Shown here in pieces: positions 10,099 through 23,647 of a stretch of 64,000 bases of DNA. The notes under the pieces were generated by a model that worked only from the letters and a program-made list of their open reading frames with translations, ran no database searches and was not told the origin of the DNA. This DNA is from Glebionis coronaria (Eukaryota; Streptophyta; Magnoliopsida; Asterales; Asteraceae). The stretch spans positions 501,278,792 through 501,342,791 of the forward strand of contig CM046882.1 in the NCBI GenBank assembly GCA_025667525.1, given 5' to 3'. The position numbers were made by a program, and so were the translations under genes. Each line of letters opens with the position of its first letter. Position 1 is the stretch's first letter.

Positions 10099-11652
10099 TG
10101 TTGGATAAATTAAACGAACAAACAATATCAAACAAACGAAGCGGAAGCTTTTATTCAAAACCTTAAATTACAATTCGAAAGCTACAAAGAAAACTAATGA
10201 CATTGGCCTCTATTTATAGGAGACCAATGACCTAAAACATACTAAATCCAAACATACTAAAAATAACAAAACTTGTAGGACAAGTCAAACAAATTACCAA
10301 ACGAACCCTAAAGTTTAACTCACTATCTAACAATCTCCACCGTGAGTTCAACTTCATACGAAACTTCAAAACAAACGAATCTTGGTCTTCAAATTCAAAT
10401 ATCCGAATATCAAATTCCAAACGCCCCTTGAGAGTTTAAGTCACTTTTCTAACAATCTCCACCGTGACTTCAACTCTATTCGAAACTTCAAACCAAACGA
10501 ACATTCCGTCTTAATTCGGAATTCCAAACGAACGAACGAATAAACGATCGACTCAAACAAACAAACAAACACACAAACAAACAAACGATCGAATCTGAAA
10601 ACGATCTCAAACAAACAAACAAATGATCGAACCTGAAAACGATCAAACAAACAAACAAATGATCGAACCTGAAAACGATCTACCAAACAAACGACCGAAC
10701 CTGAAAACGGTCAACCAAACAAATGATCGAATCTAAAAACGATCAACCAAACTAACGACCGAACCTGAAAACGGTCAATCAAACAAACAAATCGCCCCAA
10801 ACGATCTTCACCAAAGACTATCAAATTCGAGCAACCAACTTCAAAACCCGACAAACGAAGATCCCAAATTTTCCAAACCATCAAATTCCAAACAACCCGA
10901 TGCTTATCAAATCTTCAAACGACAAATCGATCCTCGAATTCCTAATAGTTACTCACCGTAATCGACGATTCCCAAATCAATAGGTACAAAATCTTCAAAT
11001 AAAAACCCACTTTAAGATTATCTAAAATAACTTATAACCAAAATCTTAAAATATAGTCGATCCTTATCAAACCCAAGACAAATCAATTTCTCAATTCACA
11101 AAACAAAGTTAATGTGAACAGTAGCTAAACAAAACCAAAGATACTTGTCAACAATCTAGGCACCAAAACCAAATTTGATGAAATCAATATTACACTTCCA
11201 CCGACCCATTAAAATTCTATAACCAATCAAATGCAATCTAAACGACCCATTCTTTTTTCCCTTGATCGAGAATAAACTGATTCATTATTCTCGACTTCGA
11301 ACAAAGACATAACGATTAATTAGTTTCGAAAAAAAACGAACCTCAAATCAAACGAACCAATTTTTTCTTCTTTTTCTTTTTCTTCATCGTGATGGATCGA
11401 CCTCGCTCTGATACCACTTGTTGGATAAATTAAACGAACAAACAATATCGAACAAACGAAGCGGAAGCTTTTATTCAAAACCTTAAATTACAATTCGAAA
11501 GCTACAAAGAAAACTAATGACATTGGCCTCTATTTATAGGAGATCAATGACCTAAAACATACTAAATCCAAACATACTAAAAATAACAAAACTTGTAGGA
11601 CAAGTCAAACAAATTACCAAACGAACCCTAAAGTTTAACTCACTATCTAACA
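10099..11652 (-). mobile_element. TRIM-like element, unit 2
   Basis: Copy of the element at 4805-6359 with the same AATTG flanks and 234-bp LTRs. It is one base shorter (ACTCACC instead of ACTCCACC near 10953). It arose by duplication of the unit, not by a separate insertion. Confidence 0.85.
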
Positions 11653-11811
11653 AATTGTATAAGAAAGACTGTTCACACCCTAAATTCCGTGAACATGATG
11701 ACATAAAACCATGTTAAACATTTAGCTGCTTTTCTAATGAGTCCTTTTTCTAGCTGCATAAAACCAAACGTTAAAGTTTATGTGTGCCTGATTGCGTTAA
11801 TATATTTTCAG

Positions 11812-12042
11812 GTCGAATTGTTGGATCCGCCTGCTTCTGCTATTATCGGAGAAAGGGTTACCTTTTCTGGGTTTAATGTCCAGCCTGATACTCTTCTTAA
11901 CCCAAAGAAGAAGGTTTGGGAGACACTACAAGTGGATCTACATACAGACAGAGATCTTGTAGCCTGTTATAAAGATATACCATTCACCACTTCTGCAGGC
12001 GTTTGCAAGGTTTTATCCATATCTGATGGAACAATAGGATAA
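11812..12042 (+). CDS. MetRS terminal exon, copy 2 (two amino-acid changes)
   Basis: Same acceptor and stop as copy 1. Two codons differ: GGC to GTC (Gly to Val in FNGQPD) and GCT to ACT (Ala to Thr in PDALLN). Copies 1 and 3 agree with each other, so copy 2 carries the derived changes. There is no upstream partner exon in this unit, so it can be used only by splicing from 3681 across the first copy. Confidence 0.85.
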   Translation, partial: VELLDPPASAIIGERVTFSGFNVQPDTLLNPKKKVWETLQVDLHTDRDLVACYKDIPFTTSAGVCKVLSISDGTIG

Positions 12043-12372
12043 ACGCCTGCATGACTGCATGACGTTCGTTCAACTTGTTGTATTACTGTTCTGTTCACAT
12101 ATTACTGGTGGCTGTTGTTGTGTTAGCTTAATGGTGCAGCAAAGTACCTCTCATGAGGATTTATTTTATGAAATTTGACTCTTTAAATTTCTGAAGAGTG
12201 AATTGCAAAACTGCGTGTGTTACAAGTTTGCTTCTTATACCATATATACCAACCACGAATATTTTAGTTAAGTCACACATCCAGCATTAGTTTTGAGAGA
12301 TGACTTTCAAAGTGGGTCAAGTTCTCAGAATCGGGTCATTTTTATAGAAAAAAAAATATTTATTTAATGTGC

Positions 12373-13426
12373 ACAACTCATAAGAGCATCTTTGATGCTT
12401 ACAAATGGTGAATGATTTTTCATTATTTTAAAAAGTATTTTAAATGTGTTTTTGGTATTGCAAAAACTTTACATACAAAAAGTTTTTGATACAAATTTTA
12501 GTTATTTATGATAATTGCATTAAATGCAATAAATACTCAAAGTAATTTAACATTTCTAGCATTATGTCTACAATGCATCAAGTCTTCAATGACTTGATGC
12601 ATTTAATACATTTAACACACAACACTACAATAGCTAAAAGCTTGGAAGAAAGACTTGAGGTTTGTCAAGTTTTATGAAAAAGCTATTAAAAAAGCTTTGG
12701 TTGCAATACATAAAAACCATTTAAAAGACTTTGTAAAAGAGTAAAAAGTTATTCCTCATTTGAGCCATTGTGGGTGCTTGGATGCTGTAATAGCTTTTCA
12801 CTATTTGAAAAAGTGTTTGGAGATAGCTTTTGGCATTGTATTAGACTTTTTAAAAAGCTACAAGTCTTTCACAAAAGCTCTAGCCAATTAATGTGATACG
12901 TATTTAATGCATCCGATGCAAAAAATCTTTAATAGTTTCTTGCATTGTATATACTGTAAGAGCATCTACAATGGTACCAAGTCTTTGATGCTGTAATAGC
13001 TTTTCACTATTTAAAAAAGTGTTTGGAGATAGCTTTTGGCATTGCATTAGACTTTTTAAAATGCTACAAGTCTTTCACAAAAGCTCTAGCCAATTAATGT
13101 GATACGTATTTAATGCATTCAATGCAAAAAATATTTAATAGTTTTTTGCATTGTATATACTCTAAGAGCATCTACAATGGTACCAAGTCTTTAAAGACTT
13201 TATACATTTAATGCTTGAATTTTTTGCTAGGTGTTTTATTTCACAATTAATATTCTACCCATTTATTGACAATAGCTTTTTACATTTTTGCCCAAAAACT
13301 TAAATTACAAGTCTTTGCCAAAAAGTCTTTCATAAAGTAATACTTGTAATGCATAAAAATCTAATAAAAAAATTTTCAAATAGTGAAAAGTCATGTAAAA
13401 ACCACTCTATCGTGAATGCTTTAAGT
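12373..13426. repeat. Complex of MITE-like repeats, unit 2
   Basis: Copy of the block described at 7081-8135, with scattered single-base differences only. Confidence 0.5.
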
Positions 13427-14636
13427 ACGAAAAAAAACTAGTTACACCTAAAGTAAAAATATTGGTCGAGTAGGGTCGGTTTCATTTACGTCCGGTCAAA
13501 GTCGAGTCAATACCAAAATGGTAAAAGTTATCTAAACTTGACCTTATTTGAAATCTGGTTATTTTGGTTTGGATCAATTTGAGCCTTGACCTTATTTGAA
13601 ATCTGGTTAGTTTGGTTTGGATCAGTTTGAGCCTTATTGGTTTGGATCAATTTGAAACAGGTTGATTTGAGTTCTATTAAATTTGATGATAAAAATGGAA
13701 CAAAATTGCTTATTTTACCTTCATATAAATTATTATAAAAATTGGTAAAAATAAATAAAACTTTTACCGTAATATAACTATATTATAAATCGAATACTAG
13801 TTTTAATGCCTGTACACGCATGAGATTGGATCATAAAAGATAAAGTAAATAATAATTTCGTTATTGCCATTTTATGTATATATATGTTTTTTAAGAATGT
13901 TTAATGTTTATATGTTTGATTATATATTGTCGTTTTACTGTGCACAATGGCGGACCTTGAGCATTTATTTGAGTGGCCGAATTATTTTATACATACCAAA
14001 GTAAAGAAATTGACAATAACTTTGAAACGAAATGCATAATATTTACACTACTCGTTACGAACTTTGTGAGGCCGGGACCCTCTCCAGTCCACTAAAGTCC
14101 GCCATTATCTGTGCATCGTATAAATTAATATAAACTCACCTCAATTTTGTTTTTCGAATTTGACACTCCTTATTTTTGATATTTTTATTCCAAATAGCTA
14201 TATATTATTATTAATCAACAAATTATGTACATCAACTTTATACGTACAATGGATTTATAAAAAATTATGATTTTATAATGCTTAATATTTTCTATAAAAT
14301 AATATTAAATTTTTAAGATTCAAATAGTTATGATGCTCATGAACCCATGAGTTTTACTTAATTTTTCATTATATGATAATATTAATTGATATTTTGTATA
14401 AATATTTGTTGCATAAATGACTTGACTTTGTTTAACTTCAATAGCTATCCTTTTCAAGACATTGTGTGTTTAGTAACACATAACGATCTCGAAAAAATAT
14501 ATGTTGTTATAATATGTAGAATCCTGTCTATTTATTTTCATCTCACACCGATGTCTGAAGTCTTGCATTCATTTTGATATTTATTGTTAATAACAATTTA
14601 CGTAGATTGAATTTGTTAATAGACAATTATTTGTTT

Positions 14637-14711
14637 TGTTGATACAAAAGTTGGATGATCCTTGCTTGACCCGAATTAGGCTTAATTCGGGTAGGCTGGG
14701 CTCCGGCTCTT
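14637..14711. repeat. 75-bp Tat LTR fragment at end of unit 2
   Basis: Identical arrangement to 9346-9420: LTR start, then a jump to TGTATATTAACC. Confidence 0.93.
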
Positions 14712-15389
14712 TGTATATTAACCCTATATATTATATCTAAAGTTCAAGTTATGATTAATAGTGCATGTGTCAGTAGGTTTTGCTTGGTTAGCATTTTATT
14801 TTTATTCCGTTGTTGCATTGACATGTTTAATCTGAAAGTGAGATGTAACTGAGATTACTTTAGAGTTATACAAGGCAAGACTAGTAAAAATAGCATTAGC
14901 ATGATTATATGAATAACATAAGATTTTGAGATAATGACATACTCACATATCTTAAAGATTATATAAAGACTTCAAATGAAAATATGAGATACAATACTTG
15001 TAAGCCGAAAATGTTTGATTCTTTACATGACATCAAGGAAGGAGGGAATCTTGGAACGAGGGATTGATAATGGATTTGATTGCAAGTGTTTGGTTAAAAT
15101 GTCTTAACTTTAACATTTAGGATTCAAAGACAAGTATATTCCGTACCATCCGTCGTAGCTATATATTCCCCCTCTCTCTTCATCAAACCCATTTCATCAA
15201 ACCAAACAACATTATTCGAAATGATAGATTTAATCATACCTATTGTCATTCCGTATCATTCGAAAATCCATATCGATTGTGATTCATAACAAAGTACCAA
15301 ATGCACATAGATTTTCAAAGTTTAGATACGACACTTTTAAGAAAAAGGCGACTCTAAAAAAGACCTCATACTCGAAGTTGAACCAATTG

Positions 15390-16944
15390 TGTTGGATAAA
15401 TTAAACGAACAAACAATATCAAACAAACGAAGCGGAAGCTTTTATTCAAAACCTTAAATTACAATTCGAAAGCTACAAAGAAAACTAATGACATTGGCCT
15501 CTATTTATAGGAGACCAATGACCTAAAACATACTAAATCCAAACATACTAAAAATAACAAAACTTGTAGGACAAGTCAAACAAATTACCAAACGAACCCT
15601 AAAGTTTAACTCACTATCTAACAATCTCCACCGTGAGTTCAACTTCATACGAAACTTCAAAACAAACGAATCTTGGTCTTCAAATTCAAATATCCGAATA
15701 TCAAATTCCAAACGCCCCTTGAGAGTTTAAGTCACTTTTCTAACAATCTCCACCGTGACTTCAACTCTATTCGAAACTTCAAACCAAACGAACATTCCGT
15801 CTTAATTCGGAATTCCAAACGAACGAACGAATAAACGATCGACTCAAACAAACAAACAAACACACAAACAAACAAACGATCGAATCTGAAAACGATCTCA
15901 AACAAACAAACAAATGATCGAACCTGAAAACGATCAAACAAACAAACAAATGATCGAACCTGAAAACGATCTACCAAACAAACGACCGAACCTGAAAACG
16001 GTCAACCAAACAAATGATCGAATCTAAAAACGATCAACCAAACTAACGACCGAACCTGAAAACGGTCAATCAAACAAACAAATCGCCCCAAACGATCTTC
16101 ACCAAAGACTATCAAATTCGAGCAACCAACTTCAAAACCCGACAAACGAAGATCCCAAATTTTCCAAACCATCAAATTCCAAACAACCCGATGCTTATCA
16201 AATCTTCAAACGACAAATCGATCCTCGAATTCCTAATAGTTACTCCACCGTAATCGACGATTCCCAAATCAATAGGTACAAAATCTTCAAATAAAAACCC
16301 ACTTTAAGATTATCTAAAATAACTTATAACCAAAATCTTAAAATATAGTCGATCCTTATCAAACCCAAGACAAATCAATTTCTCAATTCACAAAACAAAG
16401 TTGATGTGAACAGTAGCTAAACAAAACCAAAGATACTTGTCAACAATCTAGGCACCAAAACCAAATTTGATGAAATCAATATTACACTTCCACCGACCCA
16501 TTAAAATTCTATAACCAATCAAATGCAATCTAAACGACCCATTCTTTTTTCCCTTGATCGAGAATAAACTGATTCAATATTCTCGACTTCGAACAAAGAC
16601 ATAACGATTAATTAGTTTCGAAAAAAAACGAACCTCAAATCAAACGAACCAATTTTTTCTTCTTTTTCTTTTTCTTCATCGTGATGGATCGACCTCGCTC
16701 TGATACCACTTGTTGGATAAATTAAACGAACAAACAATATCGAACAAACGAAGCGGAAGCTTTTATTCAAAACCTTAAATTACAATTCGAAAGCTACAAA
16801 GAAAACTAATGACATTGGCCTCTATTTATAGGAGACCAATGACCTAAAACATACTAAATCCAAACATACTAAAAATAACAAAACTTGTAGGACAAGTCAA
16901 ACAAATTACCAAACGAACCCTAAAGTTTAACTCACTATCTAACA
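15390..16944 (-). mobile_element. TRIM-like element, unit 3
   Basis: 1555-bp copy with both LTRs and AATTG flanks, as in unit 1. Confidence 0.85.
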
Positions 16945-17103
16945 AATTGTATAAGAAAGACTGTTCACACCCTAAATTCCGTGAACATGATGACATAAAA
17001 CCATGTTAAACATTTAGCTGCTTTTCTAATGAGTCCTTTTTCTAGCTGCATAAAACCAAACGTTAAAGTTTATGTGTGCTTGATTGCGTTAATATATTTT
17101 CAG

Positions 17104-17334
17104 GTCGAATTGTTGGATCCGCCTGCTTCTGCTATTATCGGAGAAAGGGTTACCTTTTCTGGGTTTAATGGCCAGCCTGATGCTCTTCTTAACCCAAAGA
17201 AGAAGGTTTGGGAGACACTACAAGTGGATCTACATACAGACAGAGATCTTGTAGCCTGTTATAAAGATATACCATTCACCACTTCTGCAGGCGTTTGCAA
17301 GGTTTTATCCATATCTGATGGAACAATAGGATAA
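17104..17334 (+). CDS. MetRS terminal exon, copy 3
   Basis: Encodes the same peptide as copy 1. The intron just upstream has one substitution (GTGCTTGATTG). It is preceded by an intact acceptor and followed by the same 3' flank. Confidence 0.85.
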   Translation, partial: VELLDPPASAIIGERVTFSGFNGQPDALLNPKKKVWETLQVDLHTDRDLVACYKDIPFTTSAGVCKVLSISDGTIG

Positions 17335-17665
17335 ACGCCTGCATGACTGCATGACGTTCGTTCAACTTGTTGTATTACTGTTCTGTTCACATATTACTGG
17401 TGGATGTTGTTGTGTTAGCTTAATGGTGCAGCAAAGTACCTCTCATGAGGATTTATTTTATGAAATTTGACTCTTTAAATTTCTGAAGAGTGAATTGCAA
17501 AACTGCGTGTGTTACAAGTTTGCTTCTTATACCATATATACCAACCACGAATATTTTAGTTAAGTCACACATCCAGCATTAGTTTTGAGAGATGACTTTC
17601 AAAGTGGGTCAAGTTCTCAGAATCGGGTCATTTTTATAGAAAAAAAAAATATTTATTTAATGTGC

Positions 17666-18720
17666 ACAACTCATAAGAGCATCTTTGATGCTTACAAATG
17701 GTGAATGATTTTTCATTATTTTAAAAAGTATTTTAAATGTGTTTTTGGTATTGCAAAAACTTTACATACAAAAAGTTTTTGATACAAATTTTAGTTATTT
17801 ATGATAATTGCATTAAATGCAATAAATACTCAAAGTAATTTAACATTTCTAGCATTATGTCTACAATGCATCAAGTCTTCAATGACTTGATGCATTTAAT
17901 ACATTTAACACACAACACTACAATAGCTAAAAGCTTGGAAGAAAGACTTGAGGTTTGTCAAGTTTTATGAAAAAGCTATTAAAAAAGCTTTGGTTGCAAT
18001 ACATAAAAACCATTTAAAAGACTTTGTAAAAGAGTAAAAAGTTATTCCTCATTTGAGCCATTGTGGGTGCTTGGATGCTGTAATAGCTTTTCACTATTTG
18101 AAAAAGTGTTTGGAGATAGCTTTTGGCATTGTATTAGACTTTTTAAAAAGCTACAAGTCTTTCACAAAAGCTCTAGCCAATTAATGTGATACGTATTTAA
18201 TGCATCCGATGCAAAAAATCTTTAATAGTTTCTTGCATTGTATATACTGTAAGAGCATCTACAATGGTACCAAGTCTTTGATGTTGTAATAGCTTTTCAC
18301 TATTTAAAAAAGTGTTTGGAGATAGCTTTTGGCATTGCATTAGACTTTTTAAAATGCTACAAGTCTTTCACAAAAGCTCTAGCCAATTAATGTGATACGT
18401 ATTTAATGCATTCAATGCAAAAAATCTTTAATAGTTTTTTGCATTGTATATACTCTAAGAGCATCTACAATGGTACCAAGTCTTTAAAGACTTTATACAT
18501 TTAATGCTTGAATTTTTTGCTAGGTGTTTTATTTCACAATTAATATTCTACCCATTTATTGACAATAGCTTTTTACATTTTTGCCCAAAAACTTAAATTA
18601 CAAGTCTTTGCCAAAAAGTCTTTCATAAAGTAATACTTGTAATGCATAAAAATCTAATAAAAAAATTTTCAAATAGTGAAAAGTCATGTAAAAACCACTC
18701 TATCGTGAATGCTTTAAGTA
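17666..18720. repeat. Complex of MITE-like repeats, unit 3
   Basis: Copy of the block at 7081-8135, including the internal tandem duplication of about 206 bp. Confidence 0.5.
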
Positions 18721-19917
18721 CGAAAAAAAACTAGTTACACCTAAAGTAAAAATATTGGTCGAGTAGGGTCGGTTTCATTTACGTCCGGTCAAAGTCGAGT
18801 CAATACCAAAATGGTAAAAGTTATCTAAACTTGACCTTATTTGAAATCTGGTTATTTTGGTTTGGATCAATTTGAGCCTTGACCTTATTTGAAATCTGGT
18901 TAGTTTGGTTTGGATCAGTTTGAGCCTTATTGGTTTGGATCAATTTGAAACAGGTTGATTTGAGTTCTGTTAAATTTGATGATAAAAATGGAACAAAATT
19001 GCTTATTTTACCTTCATATAAATTATTTATAAAAATTGGTAAAAATAAATAAAACTTTTACCGTAATATAACTATATTATAAATCGAATACTAGTTTTAA
19101 TGCCTGTACACGCATGAGATTGGATCATAAAAGATAAAGTAAATAATAATTTCGTTATTGCCATTTTATGTATATATATGTTTTTTAAGAATGTTTAATG
19201 TTTATATGTTTGATTATATATTGTCGTTTTACTGTGCACAATGGCGGACCTTGAGCATTTATTTGAGTGGCCGAATTATTTTATACATACCAAAGTAAAG
19301 AAATTGACAATAACTTTGAAACGAAATGCATAATATTTACACTACTCGTTACGAACTTTGTGAGGCCGGGACCCTCTCCAGTCCACTAAAGTCCGCCATT
19401 ATCTGTGCATATAAACTCACCTCAATTTTGTTTTTCGAATTTGACACTCCTTATTTTTGATATTTTTATTCCAAATAGCTATATATTATTATTAATCAAC
19501 AAATTATGTACATCAACTTTATACGTACAATGGATTTATAAAAAATTATGATTTTATAATGCTTAATATTTTCTATAAAATAATATTAAATTTTTAAGAT
19601 TCAAATAGTTATGATGCTCATGAACCCATGAGTTTTACTTAATTTTTCATTATATGATAATATTAATTGATATTTTGTATAAATATTTGTTGCATAAATG
19701 ACTTGACTTTGTTTAACTTCAATAGCTATCCTTTTCAAGACATTGTGTGTTTAGTAACACATAACGATCTCGAAAAAATATATGTTGTTATAATATGTAG
19801 AATCCTGTCTATTTATTTTCATCTCACACCGATGTCTGAAGTCTTGCATTCATTTTGATATTTATTGTTAATAACAATTTACGTAGATTGAATTTGTTAA
19901 TAGACAATTATTTGTTT

Positions 19918-19992
19918 TGTTGATACAAAAGTTGGATGATCCTTGCTTGACCCGAATTAGGCTTAATTCGGGTAGGCTGGGCTCCGGCTCTT
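19918..19992. repeat. 75-bp Tat LTR fragment at end of unit 3
   Basis: Third occurrence of the LTR-to-intron junction. It is the same to the base at the breakpoint. Confidence 0.93.
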
Positions 19993-20670
19993 TGTATATT
20001 AACCCTATATATTATATCTAAAGTTCAAGTTATGATTAATAGTGCATGTGTCAGTAGGTTTTGCTTGGTTAGCATTTTATTTTTATTCCGTTGTTGCATT
20101 GACATGTTTAATCTGAAAGTGAGATGTAACTGAGATTACTTTAGAGTTATACAAGGCAAGACTAGTAAAAATAGCATTAGCATGATTATATGAATAACAT
20201 AAGATTTTGAGATAATGACATACTCACATATCTTAAAGATTATATAAAGACTTCAAATGAAAATATGAGATACAATACTTGTAAGCCGAAAATGTTTGAT
20301 TCTTTACATGACATCAAGGAAGGAGGGAATCTTGGAACGAGGGATTGATAATGGATTTGATTGCAAGTGTTTGGTTAAAATGCCTTAACTTTAACATTTA
20401 GGATTCAAAGACAAGTATATTCCGTACCATCCGTCGTAGCTATATATTCCCCCTCTCTCTTCATCAAACCCATTTCATCAAACCAAACAACATTATTCGA
20501 AATGATAGATTTAATCATACCTATTGTCATTCCGTATCATTCGAAAATCCATATCGATTGTGATTCATAACAAAGTACCAAATGCACATAGATTTTCAAA
20601 GTTTAGATACGACACTTTTAAGAAAAAGGCGACTCTAAAAAAGACCTCATACTCGAAGTTGAACCAATTG

Positions 20671-22035
20671 TGTTGGATAAATTAAACGAACAAACAATAT
20701 CGAACAAACGAAGCGGAAGCTTTTATTCAAAACCTTAAATTACAATTCGAAAGCTACAAAGAAAACTAATGACATTGGCCTCTATTTATAGGAGACCAAT
20801 GACCTAAAACATACTAAATCCAAACATACTAAAAATAACAAAACTTGTAGGACAAGTCAAACAAATTACCAAACGAACCCTAAAGTTTAACTCACTATCT
20901 AACAATCTCCACCGTGAGTTCAACTTCATACGAAACTTCAAAACAAACGAATCTTGGTCTTCAAATTCAAATATCCGAATATCAAATTCCAAACGCCCCT
21001 TGAGAGTTTAAGTCACTTTTCTAACAATCTCCATCGTGACTTCAACTCTATTCGAAACTTCAAACCAAACGAACATTCCGTCTTAATTCGGAATTCCAAA
21101 CGAACGAACGAATAAACGATCGACTCAAACAAACAAACAAATACACAAACAAACAAACGATCGAATCTGAAAACGATCTCAAACAAACAAATGATCGAAC
21201 CTGAAAACGATCAAACAAACAAACAAATGATCGAACCTGAAAACGATCTACCAAACAAACGACCGAACCTGAAAACGGTCAACCAAACAAATGATCGAAT
21301 CTAAAAACGATCAACCAAACTAACGACCGAACCTGAAAACGGTCAATCAAACAAACAAATCGCCCCAAACGATCTTCACCAAAGACTATCAAATTCGAGC
21401 AACCAACTTCAAAACCCGACAAACGAAGATCCCAAATTTTCCAAACCATCAAATTCCAAACAACCCGATGCTTATCAAATCTTCAAACGACAAATCGATC
21501 CTCGAATTCCTAATAGTTACTCCACCGTAATCGACGATTCCCAAATCAATAGGTACAAAATCTTCAAATAAAAACCCACTTTAAGATTATCTAAAATAAC
21601 TTATAACCAAAATCTTAAAATATAGTCGATCCTTATCAAACCCAAGACAAATCAATTTCTCAATTCACAAAACAAAGTTGATGTGAACAGTAGCTAAACA
21701 AAACCAAAGATACTTGTCAACAATCTAGGCACCAAAACCAAATTTGATGAAATCAATATTACACTTCCACCGACCCATTAAAATTCTATAACCAATCAAA
21801 TGCAATCTAAACGACCCATTCTTTTTTCCCTTGATCGAGAATAAACTGATTCAATATTCTCGACTTCGAACAAAGACATAACGATTAATTAGTTTCGAAA
21901 AAAACGAACCTCAAATCAAACGAACCAATTTTTTCTTCTTTTTCTTTTTCTTCATCGTGATGGATCGACCTCGCTCTGATACCACTTGTTGGATAAATTA
22001 AACGAACAAACAATATCGAACAAACGAAGCGGAAG
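20671..22035 (-). mobile_element. TRIM-like element, unit 4, truncated in its right LTR
   Basis: Left LTR and interior are complete. The right LTR begins at 21987 and stops after 49 bp (GCGGAAG), where the unit-4 deletion starts. The GATC-type minisatellite is one repeat shorter here. Confidence 0.85.
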
Positions 22036-22036
22036 T
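22035..22036. other. Deletion junction in unit 4
   Basis: The sequence passes from the TRIM right LTR (matching 16759 in unit 3) directly to TTTGAGCCTTATTGG (matching 18919). About 2159 bp are lost, including the MetRS terminal exon, its acceptor and the MITE-like block. Two bases (AG) could be shared at the joint. Confidence 0.88.
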
Positions 22037-23047
22037 TTGAGCCTTATTGGTTTGGATCAATTTGAAACAGGTTGATTTGAGTTCTGTTAAATTTGATGAT
22101 AAAAATGGAACAAAATTGCTTATTTTACCTTCATATAAATTATTTATAAAAATTGGTAAAAATAAATAAAACTTTTACCGTAATATAACTATATTATAAA
22201 TCGAATACTAGTTTTAATGCCTGTACACGCATGAGATTGGATCATAAAAGATAAAGTAAATAATAATTTCGTTATTGCCATTTTATGTATATATATGTTT
22301 TTTAAGAATGTTTAATGTTTATATGTTTGATTATATATTGTCGTTTTACTGTGCACAATGGCGGACCTTGAGCATTTATTTGAGTGGCCGAATTATTTTA
22401 TACATACCAAAGTAAAGAAATTGACAATAACTTTGAAACGAAATGCATAATATTTACACTACTCGTTACGAACTTTGTGAGGCCGGGACCCTCTCCAGTC
22501 CACTAAAGTCCGCCATTATCTGTGCATCGTATAAATTAATATAAACTCACCTCAATTTTGTTTTTCGAATTTGACACTCCTTATTTTTGATATTTTTATT
22601 CCAAATAGCTATATATTATTATTAATCAACAAATTATGTACATCAACTTTATACGTACAATGGATTTATAAAAAATTATGATTTTATAATGCTTAATATT
22701 TTCTATAAAATAATATTAAATTTTTAAGATTCAAATAGTTATGATGCTCATGAACCCATGAGTTTTACTTAATTTTTCATTATATGATAATATTAATTGA
22801 TATTTTGTATAAATATTTGTTGCATAAATGACTTGACTTTGTTTAACTTCAATAGCTATCCTTTTCAAGACATTGTGTGTTTAGTAACACATAACGATCT
22901 CGAAAAAATATATGTTGTTATAATATGTAGAATCCTGTCTATTTATTTTCATCTCACACCGATGTCTGAAGTCTTGCATTCATTTTGATATTTATTGTTA
23001 ATAACAATTTACGTAGATTGAATTTGTTAATAGACAATTATTTGTTT

Positions 23048-23634
23048 TGTTGATACAAAAGTTGGATGATCCTTGCTTGACCCGAATTAGGCTTAATTCG
23101 GGTAGGCTGGGCTCCGGCTCTTGCACCAAGTGAATAACTTGCTAAGATCCTGCACACTAAAGCAACACGCGTTAGACTTACCGTGGGAGCGTGTCCCACG
23201 ATTAGACTCCGGCGTGAGAGTAAGTAATCGGTTTAGGGTTATGAATCGTTTGTAGGTTGAGAGTATAGAGAATGTAATACCTTTGTGGAACCCTTGGGGG
23301 TTCCTTATATAGGAATAGGAAACCCTAATGGGTTGTCACTGTTACTTCGGCCCCAAGCATAAGATAATCACCATAATTAGCTTGATTGTTATCTTCTAAT
23401 TATGGTGAGTGTATATCCTATTCTTTGAGGCAAATCTCAATCCTGATAGGATTGTGATTCTGACTAACCCTGTTCCGGCCGTGCCGGGTCACGGGCCGCA
23501 CCCATATTATGCGGCCACTATTTATCCAAGCCCATAAGCCTAAATGACATTAATCTAACCCATTCGTGATGGGCCGGATGCAGGTAGTACCCGTGGGCCG
23601 GGTTCATGACCCGGTTGGGGACTATACGTCATCA
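23048..23634 (-). repeat. Tat 3' LTR (left)
   Basis: 587 bp, TG...CA. A TATA box on the minus strand (CCTATATAAGG, 23303-23313) divides U3 (right part) from R/U5. It differs from the right LTR at several sites, for example CCGGCTCTT versus CCGACTCCT, CTAAG versus CTGAG and ATCGTTTG versus ATCGGCTG, so the insertion is not recent. Confidence 0.93.
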
Positions 23635-23647
23635 TGTCCCCCCAGTC
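23635..23647 (-). promoter_or_regulatory. Tat polypurine tract
   Basis: The minus strand reads GACTGGGGGGACA directly before the 3' LTR (TGATGACG). This is the expected site for plus-strand DNA priming. Confidence 0.8.

Larger units (their letters stand above)
4128..23122. repeat. 5.29-kb tandem array (3 full units + 1 deleted unit)
   Basis: The unit boundaries are 4128, 9422, 14713 and 19994, giving unit lengths of 5294, 5291 and 5281 bp and a fourth of 3129 bp. Each unit runs from the last 13 bp of the MITE at 4140 through intron sequence, a TRIM-like element, the terminal MetRS exon and a repeat-rich 3' region to the first 75 bp of the Tat LTR. Units differ by only scattered substitutions and a few small indels, so amplification is recent or the units are homogenised. 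The array ends where the last unit runs into the intact LTR at 23048. Confidence 0.93.

Noticed and set aside
12042..17104. Three separate full MetRS genes in tandem
   Set aside because: Only the terminal exon is repeated; no upstream MetRS exon occurs in units 2-4.
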